Shown: positions 44,590 to 54,366 of the stretch, in pieces
How the letters are laid out: every line of letters starts with the position of its first letter
Numbering within the stretch: the stretch's first letter is position 1
Source of the DNA: Chaetoceros tenuissimus
Lineage: Eukaryota > Bacillariophyta > Thalassiosirophyceae > Chaetocerotales > Chaetocerotaceae
Assembly (NCBI GenBank): GCA_021927905.1
Contig: BLLK01000069.1
Coordinates: forward strand, 2,294,001 to 2,358,000
Length of the DNA: 64,000 nucleotides
Direction of reading: 5' to 3'
The notes under the pieces: model-generated
The model's database searches: none
Told to the model about the DNA's origin: nothing
Seen by the model: the letters and a program-made list of their open reading frames with translations, nothing else
Position numbers and translations under genes: made by a program

Positions 44590-45042
44590 ACATTTCGATA
44601 TCTATGAGGATTATTAGTTTATGTATTGAGAATGGCGCCACCACCATGAGAATCGAGGAGTATTGTTTAACCTTGACAAGAAAAGAAGTAAAGTAGTTTT
44701 AAGGCAGCCAATTGAAAAATAAAAACCAAATATTTATCAAAAAAATATCATTTTTCTACTTTTAAAACTACTCTCGTACGTACTTATGATAAAGACCCTC
44801 CTTTTTAACGGTCGGAATATGTTGAAAAGATACTTAGCTTATCAACCAGTGAAAAGAAGAAGAAGAATTCATCATCATCATCTCATCAAATAAATTCTTT
44901 TTCGTAATTTTTAATTGTTTTCCTCCATACTTTAAATAATAGAGACCCAAAAGCTCAAGACTTTCCCCACTTCGACTTTACGTGATAGCAAAGTAGACCG
45001 TTTAGAGAAAGAAATTCTCGATCTTGTAAAACATACCTGGAA
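44590..45042. other. Intergenic, no gene seen
   Basis: 453 bases between two plus-strand genes, holding the 3' end of paralogue B and the promoter of the Mpv17-ACT gene. An aatggcgcca element at 44631-44640 resembles the core of the palindrome near the end of paralogue A. Confidence 0.4.
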
Positions 45043-46278
45043 ATGTCTGCATTTCAGCATTTGAGGAGGATCCCAGCAAAGTACCCATTTGCATTTGGTG
45101 TAGGGGTTTCGACAGTGAAAACATCAGCGTCAGATCTTTTAGTTCAGTCAGTAGTAGAGAAAAAGGAAAAGATTGACTGGAAAAGAAATGCTGCATTTGC
45201 AAGTTTTGGTTTCTTTTACTTGGGAGGAATTCAATATATGATTTACGTACCTATTTTTGGTAGGATGTTTCCAAATGCTGCATCTTTCGCTGCAAAAAGT
45301 TTGAAGGATAAATTGAAAGATGTAAAGGGACAAATAGCTTTGGCATCTCAGGTCTTTTTAGATCAATGTGTACATCATCCACTCATGTATTTTCCTGCAT
45401 TCTACATGACAAAAGAATTTGTAACATCTGGAGGAAAACCAGACTTCAAAAAGGCGCTTACAACTTATAAGGAAAACATGAAAGAAGATCTTTTGGCTTT
45501 GTGGAAAATTTGGGTGCCAGCAACCCTTGCAAATTTTGCGTTTATGCCAATGTATATGAGAATCCCTTGTGTTGCAGCAACTTCAGCATTGTGGACATGT
45601 ATTTTATCAGCAATGCGAGGCGGTGATGTTGTTCATTCAGACGATATGGGAGCAGTCACGGGAGCTAGTTTTGAATTGATGAAGGAAGGAATTGATTCAC
45701 TTTTTACATCATCTGTTGACGTGGATCCTAATTTGTCTCATATAGTTGTTTCTGCTGCTGGCCCAGACAAGGTTGGATGGGTCAGTTTGGTTGCAAATGC
45801 AGTTGCAAATGAAGATGGAAACATTACCCACTCAAAAATGATTCGACTTGGACATGATTTTCTAATATTAATGCATGTAGCAGTCAAACCTGAGAAAGTG
45901 AAAACTTTGGTCTCTCACTTGAATAGTAATCCCGACCTAGAGCCATTGAATTTAAAAACAAGTTTTCTATCAAAGCGCCAAACAGGGAAATTCGATAAAC
46001 CCCTAACTGGTATTAAAATTCATTGTGTGGGAATAGACAAGCCGGGAATGCTTGCTGCTGTTTCAAAGAAAGTTAGCGAAGAAAAATTGTCAGTAGAAAA
46101 TATTTCAACTGAATTAAAGTTGGATAGATCGGGGAATAGGCTTTTTTACATCGACTGTTATTGTTCTGCAACAAAAAAACTAACGAAGGATGACTTGGAT
46201 AAACTTTACGAAGATTTCAACGTCTTGAAAAAAGAGTTGAATTTTGATGTCGTTGACATCCGAGTAACCATGGATTAG
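45043..46278 (+). CDS. Mpv17/PMP22-family membrane domain fused to two ACT-like domains, 411 aa
   Basis: Single exon with ATG at 45043. Residues ~5-190 match the Mpv17/PMP22 pattern of organelle-membrane proteins: YPFAFGVGVSTVKTSASDLLVQ at the front and LWKIWVPATLANFAFMPMYMRIP as the signature segment. Residues ~228-315 (HIVVSAAGPDKVGWVSLVANAVAN) and ~325-411 (IKIHCVGIDKPGMLAAVSKKV) look like two ACT domains of the GcvR type, small-molecule or amino-acid sensing folds. Mpv17 proteins sit in mitochondrial inner or peroxisomal membranes, possibly as channels; a channel gated by a soluble sensor is a tempting inference. It is convergent with the asparaginase, 66 bp between stops. Confidence 0.82.
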   Translation: MSAFQHLRRIPAKYPFAFGVGVSTVKTSASDLLVQSVVEKKEKIDWKRNAAFASFGFFYLGGIQYMIYVPIFGRMFPNAASFAAKSLKDKLKDVKGQIALASQVFLDQCVHHPLMYFPAFYMTKEFVTSGGKPDFKKALTTYKENMKEDLLALWKIWVPATLANFAFMPMYMRIPCVAATSALWTCILSAMRGGDVVHSDDMGAVTGASFELMKEGIDSLFTSSVDVDPNLSHIVVSAAGPDKVGWVSLVANAVANEDGNITHSKMIRLGHDFLILMHVAVKPEKVKTLVSHLNSNPDLEPLNLKTSFLSKRQTGKFDKPLTGIKIHCVGIDKPGMLAAVSKKVSEEKLSVENISTELKLDRSGNRLFYIDCYCSATKKLTKDDLDKLYEDFNVLKKELNFDVVDIRVTMD

Positions 46279-46344
46279 TCTGCTTCTAAATGTCATTTCA
46301 TATTCATGAAAAGAAAACATAAAAGGTTCATGTATATGTTTAAA

Positions 46345-47790
46345 TTAGAACCTCCTACTTCTATTCTTCTTCGCAATTGCTTTCTGGTATGTCGATGCCA
46401 ATGGAGGAGGAGGCATTGCATCTTCTTGAGTCATTTCTCCTCTAAGATCAACCTGCATAAGCTCTCTTACTTCTTCAATACTCAAATCTTGTCGACCTAA
46501 TAGGTATGCTAGTTTGGTCGTTGTTGCTTCTAGGGTCATATCATTCGCACTGACCACACCCGCCCTTTTCAATGCTTGTCCAGTTGCGTAATGTCCCAGG
46601 ATAACACTACCTGTATGACATTGAGTCGTGACAACAACAACAACTCCATTTTCTGACGCTTCAGTCAAGCAATCAATCAAATCATCCTTCAAGGAAGGAA
46701 GGTTACCTGTACCATATAGTTGTAAAATCAACCCTTTCAATTTTGTTTCTCTCGCAGCCTTGATCATTTGGAGAATCATGGTATCATCAAACCCTGGAAC
46801 GAGTCGAAGAGTAATCAGACGTGTGTCCATTTCAGTTCTGATTCTGAAGGGACCTTTGGGAGGATCTCTCAACAAATATTCTCTCTCTTCAATGTTAATA
46901 CCAATCTCAGCTAGAGGGTCAAGATTAGGTGAATCAAATGCCAATAGCTTCGATGTATTAATCTTGGTCGCTCGGCATCCTCTCACGAGGCGATCATGAA
47001 AGAAAATAGAAACTTCTGCTATTGAATCACTGGATGCAAAGATAGTCGCCATGATTAAGTTTTTACGAGCATCATTGTAAGGTTCACGAAGAGGAATCTG
47101 ACTTCCAGTAAAAACAACAGGTTTTCCTAAATTTTGAAACATGAAACTAAGAGCTGAAGCTGCGTAGGCCATTGTGTCTGTTCCCATAAGCACTACAAAT
47201 CCATCAAAGAAATTATAGTTTTCATAAATATCAACTGCGACGGTACGCCAATCTCCTGGATTCATATCTGAACTATCTATTAATGGTGTGTACTCATGGG
47301 CTACGATTTCAGGCATTTCTGGATCATCTATCAATTCTCTCATGGTCGAAAGATACTCAGTTAATGCCCCCTGTCTGGGAGCGAGTGACCCACCTTTTGT
47401 AGGATCATTACTCATGGTCAATGTGCCACCCGTACAAAGAACGAGGACACGTTTTCTTGATCTCCCTCTGTGCTGCAATTTATGAGTTAAATCGTCCTCA
47501 ATACAAAAGTGCTCATCACAGAGTAAACCAGCTGGCTTTATCGTAGCTGTATGTATAGGTAGGTCTTTACTATCATCATAGGAAGTAATACTTTCCACCT
47601 TCTTCTTTTCCATGGTTACTGATGTGTCAACGTCAGTTGCGTTTCCACTGGTAGCCTTCATAGTTGTAAAGTACCTCTTTGGTTCTTGAAGTACATTCAA
47701 TGGACGAACATTTTTCACAGTCTTTGTCGGGAGCACAAATCCATCAGACAACACTGCTCCTGTTGCGAGTAATACTGTCGACAATCTCAT
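46345..47790 (-). CDS. L-asparaginase, bacterial-type (AnsA/AnsB fold), 481 aa
   Basis: Single exon; ATG 47790 was preferred to a TTG seven codons upstream. The N-terminus (MRLSTVLLATGAVLSDGFVLP) is a signal-like leader with a Phe after the likely cut, which may point to plastid import. After a ~90-residue spacer, the catalytic domain has TGGT at 120-123 (first nucleophilic Thr) and GTDT at 203-206 (second Thr with Asp), then FTGSQIPLREPYNDARKNL, a family signature. The reaction is Asn + water to Asp + NH3. Bacterial type I enzymes are ~330 aa; extra length here is the leader and a C-terminal tail after the helical domain. Confidence 0.92.
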   Translation of the reverse strand: MRLSTVLLATGAVLSDGFVLPTKTVKNVRPLNVLQEPKRYFTTMKATSGNATDVDTSVTMEKKKVESITSYDDSKDLPIHTATIKPAGLLCDEHFCIEDDLTHKLQHRGRSRKRVLVLCTGGTLTMSNDPTKGGSLAPRQGALTEYLSTMRELIDDPEMPEIVAHEYTPLIDSSDMNPGDWRTVAVDIYENYNFFDGFVVLMGTDTMAYAASALSFMFQNLGKPVVFTGSQIPLREPYNDARKNLIMATIFASSDSIAEVSIFFHDRLVRGCRATKINTSKLLAFDSPNLDPLAEIGINIEEREYLLRDPPKGPFRIRTEMDTRLITLRLVPGFDDTMILQMIKAARETKLKGLILQLYGTGNLPSLKDDLIDCLTEASENGVVVVVTTQCHTGSVILGHYATGQALKRAGVVSANDMTLEATTTKLAYLLGRQDLSIEEVRELMQVDLRGEMTQEDAMPPPPLASTYQKAIAKKNRSRRF

Positions 47791-48162
47791 GCTCAAATAG
47801 AGATCCAACAAGAATATAGAAAAACTATGACATTAGAGGAAGGAGGAAGAAAAAGGTGGTGGCATCATTGTTTTTTCATGAAATTTTTACTGGTCATCAT
47901 TTACGTTCCTGTTGACATATTTGTCCATCTCAAGTTGGGTGATTATATGTGATACTTACTAAACTATTTGTCTGTCATCTTTGAGCATCTTTGTTGTTCG
48001 TCAAAGGTCAAAGGTCAAAGGTCAAAGGTCAAAGGTCAAAGAAAAGATCTTCTCCAAACAATCATTGTATTTGCAGTACCTTAGTGTTCTTTCCAAACAG
48101 CAACGAAATAGAAAAGCCAACATTAGCCCAATTACAGCACAAACTACAAGAGATATAGCATC
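47791..48162. promoter_or_regulatory. Divergent intergenic region, asparaginase / TPP2
   Basis: 372 bases between head-to-head starts, holding both promoters and a heptamer microsatellite at 48001-48041. No gene is visible. Confidence 0.5.
48001..48041 (+). repeat. Heptamer tandem repeat (TCAAAGG), about 5.9 copies
   Basis: Five perfect copies plus a six-base partial copy of TCAAAGG, 122 bases before the TPP2 start codon, in the likely 5' UTR or promoter. Confidence 0.95.
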
Positions 48163-51100
48163 ATGACCAGCGCATCTTTTCCTACGCAAGATTTGTTGCC
48201 CAAAACAGAGACGAATGCATTAGAATTCCTTGAAAAATATCCTCAGTACAATGGAAAAGATATTACTATTGGTATCCTTGACACTGGCGTTGATCCAGGA
48301 GCGATTGGACTCTCAAAACTCCCAGATGGAGGGCAGAAACTTGTACACGTTGCAGATTGTACCGGTAGTGGTGATGTCAAGATGGATACAGAAGTTCTTG
48401 CTAAAAAGGATACCAAGGGATGGGTCATTGAAAAAGATTTATTTGGAAATGAATTGGTACTGAGTGGTGATTTGAATCTACAGCCATTTCCAAAGCAAGA
48501 CGCAGAAGAAACAAAGGGAGAAACAGAAGGGATGCCTGTACGACTTGCTCTCAAGAGAGCATATGATTTGTTTCCAAAGAAGTTGATCAACCGTGTCAAA
48601 AAACATTATGCAGAACAATTTGAAAAGGAAAATCATCGTCTTGTTGTTCCTCTTCAGAACAAGCTTTCAGAATGGAAAGCAAAATATGGTGATGGAAAGC
48701 CGACAAAACAACATATTCTTGAAAAAGAAGATATTGAAGCTCAATTGGATGCATTGAATGGGAAATTTTCTTCCACGGACCCTCTCAAGGAAGACTTGGG
48801 TCCTGTTTATCAAATCATTTTGTTTTACGACGGGAAAGACTTTCGTGTAATTATTGTGGATGCAGACCAATGCCGTGAAACTTCTGGAGATTTCACAAAG
48901 TTACCAATGGATAGAGTAATGACAGATTTTCACAAAGAGTTTCAATATTCGACATTTAGCAGTGTTGATATGATGAATTACGCTGTCAATATTTACAAAA
49001 ATGGTGAAGTAGTATCTGTTGTCGTAGATGCTGGAGCTCATGGTAGTCATGTAGCAGGAATCACGGCAAGATATCACCCATCCAGTGCTGATAACGAGGA
49101 AGCAAATGGTGTTGCTCCAGGCGCAAAAATTGTTGCTTTAAAGATTGGTGACAGTCGCTTAGGTAGCATGGAAACTGGAACGGCAATGACAAGAGCTATG
49201 ATCGAGGCCGTTAAGCACAAATGCGATGTTATTAATCTGAGTTATGGAGAAGGTTGCGTGCTACCCAATACTGGACGTTTTGTTGAACTTGCTGAACAAT
49301 TGGTATACAAACATGGCATTGTTTTTGTTTCTTCTGCTGGAAATAATGGGCCAGCGTTATCAACGGTAGGAGCACCGTAAGTATTTCTACAGAATTTGCA
49401 TTCTCTTTATCATTCCTTTATAGACTCTGATTTTGGCCTTGAACTTGTAATCATCAGGGGTGGAACGACAGATGCAATTCTTGGCGTAGCAGCATATGTT
49501 TCACCAAACATGATGAAAGCAGAATATAGTATGGAACCTGAGTTGAAGGACGAATCAAACCCTGGGACAACATATACATGGTCATCTGTTGGACCGACTG
49601 CCGACGGGGCTCAAGGAGTTGATATCACCGCACCGGGAGCGGCAATTTCTTGCGTACCAAATTGGTGTATTCAAAGAAATCAACTAATGAACGGGACGTC
49701 AATGTCTTCTCCAAATGCAACAGGATGTATTGCATTGCTTCTCTCCGCAGCAAAAGCAGAAGGTATTAAAATGACACCAGTCCGATTGAAGCGTGCTCTT
49801 CAAAATACAGCAACAAAAATGCCCGGGTTAAGCCCCCTCCAGCAAGGCCATGGTATGGTCAATGTTGACGCAGCATGGGAGTACATCAAGTCTAATAAAG
49901 ACGACATTTATGAGGACGTAAGTACATATCTATTCATTTATGGCACAATCGAGTTGAAATTTCGAAATTCACCCTTTACGGGACTCTGACTTTCTCATCA
50001 TATGATAGGTATATTTCAAGACTGAAATCCTGAATAGAAGCGGTGGACCAAGAGGTGTTTACCTTCGTCATCAAAAAGAAATGGAAGCTATCCAGAACTA
50101 CTCAGTTTTTATTGATCCTATTTTTGGAACTAGTGACGATGTGAATAAAGATACTCAGATGAAAAGGGTTGAATTCGAAATGAAGTTTTCTTTGAAATGC
50201 ACAGCAGACTTTGTTCATGTGCCTGACTATTTTTTGCTAATGCACAACGGGAGGTCTTTTAAATTTGACGTTGATCCAACAAAATTACCAGCAGGTGTTC
50301 ATACTACATCAATCTATGGCTACGATACCACAAAACCTGAACTTGGACCAAGATTCCATATCCCTATTACTATTACAAAAACAATTGAAGTAGATGATAC
50401 CTCTGTAGACTTTGGAGAACTCGAGGTATGTTTCGGTTTATTTTGCCAATGGATTCTTCTTTTACTTCTTTCTAATGACTATTGCCTTTATAGTTTTCAC
50501 CAAACGAAGTTAAACGTTACTTTATCGATGTGCCAAAAAATGCAACATGGATGGATATCAAAATCAAGGATCTACGAAATATTGATGTTGATCAAGATAC
50601 GTCTTCAAGACTTTTTGTGCTTCATACTCTGCAACTCTTACCTCACAATGCATATCGCGATGCCGAAGAACAGAAGTACTATCAGCTTATGCCAAATCAA
50701 GAGCAAGTTGCGAGCATCCCAGTTCATGCTGGAGTTGTTATCGAAATGGACTTTGCCAGGTACTGGAACGCTCAAGGTACTACCAAAGTTTCCGCACAAG
50801 TAAGGTTCCGTGGTGTCACCCCTAACCCTAACAATCTGACCATTGTTCCCGGAAGAAAAGGTGGGAAAGTAAGAGTAGAAAGTTCTTTGGCAGATGAATA
50901 TATCTCACCAAAGGCGATTTTGAAGAAGTATTGGCATCCAATCTGTCCAAAGAAATCTGGCCTTATCACGCCCTGTGACGAAAGAGATGTTTTAACATCA
51001 AATGGAAAACAGATACATCAACTCGTCCTCGAATATGAATATGATAATAAAGAGGCTGGAAATTTTGTCCCTCGTGCTCCTGCACTTCAAGGTGTTTTAT

Positions 51101-52296
51101 ACGAATCTGCTTTTGAGTCGCAGCTCATGCTCATTTTTGACGAAGAAAAGAGATATATTGGAGTTGCAGACTCATGGCCAAGTGATGTCAAAGCTGCAAA
51201 GGGCAAGATAACAATTAGGCTCCAGGTCCGTCATGATGATATTTCAAAGCTAGAGGCATTGAAGAATCTGCCTATTATGATTGAGAAGAGTTTGAAGAAA
51301 GAAATCACCCTGTTGGCTTATTCCAATCATGCCTCAATGATAACATCTGGACCCAAAATGAGAAGAAGACTTTTGCGTCAAGGAACAAATACATGCATAA
51401 TCTTTGCTGAACCTGACGATACGTCAGAATGTGAGGTCGGTGACGTTATTTTCGGTTCCATGACATTTGCAGATGGTGCATCTAGCTTACCAGGAGAAGG
51501 TAAAAAACCTGATGGCTTCGAAGTGAAATATGTCGTGGGCGCTAAGGCGAAGGAAGATTCGAATGAAAAGGCAAGTCCACCTGAAGCAGAAGACAAACGA
51601 AGCGATGAGGAAAAACTTGAAGAAGCTATTCGTTCTACCAAGTTGGATCATTTAAAAAAGCTTGCAGAAAAGAAGGAAGACGCCGACAAATTCATTGGCT
51701 TTTATGAAAAATTGACATCTGAATATAGCAACCACCTTCCACTTCTAATGGAAGGACTCAAATTCCACGACAACAAAGAAACAAGAAAAGAAAACTTGGA
51801 CAAGGTCATTGCAGCTGCTAATAATGTCATTGAAGCTATTGATAAAGTGAAACTAGCAGTGCATTTCGGAATGAAACATGACGATGAAGATGCTGATAGC
51901 TGTAAGGAACATAAAGAACAGGAAGAGATCAAGACACATTTAATTGATGCTCTTGCAAGGAAGGCTCGCGCCATAGCTGACTCAGAGAGCAGTTCTGACG
52001 AGGACTTCGAAAAAGCTCTGAAGGAATTAGAAAAATGGACTGATACTAGTGCAAATAAGTTTGCTGTATTGACATTGGAACACCATAGACGTGCTGGGAG
52101 ATATGGCTTGATGCTAAAATTATTGAGTGGCCTTATTGAAAAGATTGACGAAATGAAAAGCAGTTTCGCACCTCTCACAAAGGCACAAGTATTGGAACAA
52201 CGACAAGAAGTACTTGAGAAACTTTCATTCACACACTTGAAGAAACGCGACGAGATTTTCAAGGCAACTACTCCAAAAGATTTCACTCCATTTTAA
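48163..52296 (+). CDS. TPP2: Tripeptidyl peptidase II
   Basis: Predicted 1297 aa from four exons: 48163-49376, 49458-49917, 50009-50425 and 50494-52296 (introns 81, 91 and 68 bp). The subtilisin-type catalytic residues are Asp40 (GILDTGVDPGA), His293 (GAHGSHVAGI), Asn394 or 395 (SAGNNGPA) and Ser486 (NGTSMSSPNA). The ~250-residue insert between Asp and His is the mark of TPP2. The C-terminal half holds the beta-rich and helical domains used to build the giant spindle complex. TPP2 removes tripeptides from N-termini of peptides released by the proteasome, in the cytosol. Length agrees with animal and plant enzymes (~1250-1380). An acidic, Lys/Glu-rich segment around residues 1030-1065 is a variable linker. 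Confidence 0.96.
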
Positions 52297-52475
52297 GAAG
52301 TTCTAAAGGTAGTAAAAATTTGACATAAATACATGTATCTATTGATAGTTTTATCAAAATCTATATGTGAAAAATGTGGCCGCCCACTGTTTGCTCTATT
52401 ACGCCACGTCCCCGAATTTCAAAAATGTACAATCAAACAAAGAATGTGTCAAGAATGTCATTCAGTCATTTCATT

Positions 52476-53159
52476 TTAAGAATGAGAAAGCTCCTTCTCC
52501 AAATGTTTCATCTGAATGGCACGAACCAATGCATCATTCATATTGCCATCTTCCAGATCATAAGTGAAAGTACCATCTTCTACCATATGAATAGGAAACT
52601 CTGAATCTTTGCTATTTGCCAATTTCACAGCTTCCTTGTAATATTCCACCAATTTCAAATGGCTTGCCATTGCCTCTTGCTTGGAAGTACTTGTCGATCC
52701 AACAAGTCCTTTCAAAATCAAAAGAGGTACGTAATAAAACACCAAAAATGGCTGAAGAAAGTATCTGAACCATGGAGGTAATAGACCGACCAAAGACTTT
52801 ACAGTACGTGATATAGATACACCAGTTAAAGCTCTCAAAAATGTGCGGATAGCAGTCAAACTGATGCCCGTCGTTCCTCTAACAGTTGCTCTCATTGCAG
52901 AAAAACTGACTCCTGTTAATTTTCCTAGTTCTCTTCTAATAGAAGGCTTTGCAAGTGTCTCTGCTTCCTCAATTTCAGGTTTGTTTTGCATTACTCTTTG
53001 TACATTGACCGTTGAGTATTGGATATTCATTGACGAGGCTGGATTGAATGAAGAAGCCTTCGCAACTCCAGCAGTGGGTGCAATACGTGTTGCTGGTGCA
53101 GTTGTAAATGCATAGCTGCTGCTTGCCAGAAGAAGAAAAATTGTAGACGTGAGTTTCAT
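52476..53159 (-). CDS. Plastid-type protein with three GVS-type repeats, 227 aa
   Basis: Single exon with ATG at 53159. The leader MKLTSTIFLLLASSSYAFTT has the AF motif of diatom plastid presequences. Residues ~80-128 contain three repeats of about 16 residues: LTGVSFSAMRATVRG, TTGISLTAIRTFLRA and LTGVSISRTVKSLVG. Next is a hydrophobic region (WFRYFLQPFLVFYYVPLLIL) that could be a membrane hairpin, then a hydrophilic tail. The family is unknown to me. The repeats look amphipathic (basic/hydrophobic), suggesting membrane-surface binding. It is convergent with TPP2, 179 bp apart. Confidence 0.72.
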   Translation of the reverse strand: MKLTSTIFLLLASSSYAFTTAPATRIAPTAGVAKASSFNPASSMNIQYSTVNVQRVMQNKPEIEEAETLAKPSIRRELGKLTGVSFSAMRATVRGTTGISLTAIRTFLRALTGVSISRTVKSLVGLLPPWFRYFLQPFLVFYYVPLLILKGLVGSTSTSKQEAMASHLKLVEYYKEAVKLANSKDSEFPIHMVEDGTFTYDLEDGNMNDALVRAIQMKHLEKELSHS

Positions 53160-53492
53160 ACTTTCAAGTTTAGTTAGGTTATTGAAAAATCGTTAATGGA
53201 ATGTATGTCTTGTTTCATTGGATGTTGAAGCTAATTAGGGTGCTGATTGAAAAGTTGTCAACAAATGGCGGTGAAAGCTTAACTGTTCGAGCGCGCAAGA
53301 TTCAATGGAAGATGGGACTCAGTTTTCCGTGTTGGGACGGTATATGATGAGAACCCCCTCTTCTCTCCTCATCACACTACGTCACACTCCTCACAAGTTC
53401 TTTCTAAAAAAGCAATATTTGATAGCATTCAATTGCTACCCAAACATAACAAGTAAGCAGAGAGTCTATCTACATCATATAACTTATCCATC
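53160..53492. promoter_or_regulatory. Divergent intergenic region, plastid repeat protein / hydrolase
   Basis: 333 bases between head-to-head starts; ACGTCA, a CRE-like half site, is at 53379-53384. No gene is seen. Confidence 0.35.
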
Positions 53493-54313
53493 ATGAGTGA
53501 TAAAGCAAGCAGCCCGTGCTGCCCAACGACAGCTTGGGGCAAGATTATCGAGATGGAAAAAGAGCCAACCAAGGGCCAAGATATTTCCGTTTCTGATAAA
53601 AAGATCCCAGCTTACTTCAGTGATGCTGACGACTCGAAGAAAGGGATCGTTGTCTTTCCAGACGTGTGAGTATTAGTAATTGTTCCGGGTAATTTCAGCC
53701 TCTGCATTTTGTTTCTCACACATAATATCGTAGGTGGGGGATCACAAATCGGGTGAGAGTGATTGCAGATACATTTGCAGCAGAAGGATACAAAGTATTG
53801 GTAATTGATTGCTACTATGGAGATACCATTGATAAAACTCCGGATTTGATGGAATTTCTTGGGAAATACCCTTATGAGAAAATTTCTGATGAAATTCAAG
53901 CTTCTTTTGATTTCTTTGTATCCAAAGGAGTAGAGAAAGATAATGTATCTGCTTTGGGATTTTGCTGGGGTGGATGGGCCATTGCAAAATCGGCGTCAGA
54001 AGGAGTAGAATGGAAGTGTGCAGTATCTCCTCATCCATCTACAAAAATTGAAGTGTTTATTTTTCAAAGAGATGAAGCTGAAATGCTGGGAAAGTGCAAT
54101 ATGCCCTTCTTTCTCATGCCTGCAGGGGATGATGACGATATAATCAAGCCTGGAAGTGACGTAGTTGATAAGTTAGTCGAGAAGGGAGGAAAAAGTATCC
54201 CATTCCCTAGTATGAATCATGGTTGGACCTCACGTGGAGATGAATCTGTGAAGGATGAGATTGTTAAAGCATTCAAACTTGCTACTGAATTCTTCAATGA
54301 AAAAACTGCGTAG
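53493..54313 (+). CDS. Dienelactone hydrolase family protein, 250 aa
   Basis: Exons 53493-53665 and 53734-54313; intron 68 bp, phase 2. It is an alpha/beta-hydrolase with a Cys nucleophile: Cys135 in GFCWGGWA, an Asp in PAGDDDD and a His in MNHGWTSRGD complete the triad. A NWGIT-like block (VWGITNRVRVIADTFAAEGY) is typical of the fungal/plant DLH branch often annotated as carboxymethylenebutenolidase. The substrate in diatoms is unknown; hydrolysis of lactones or thioesters is expected. There is no signal peptide, so it is cytosolic. It is convergent with the MFS gene, 53 bp between stops. Confidence 0.93.
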
Positions 54314-54366
54314 GAATTTTATATGACTGTTTTCACTAGAATACCGTCACAGTCTAATTTCTATAT

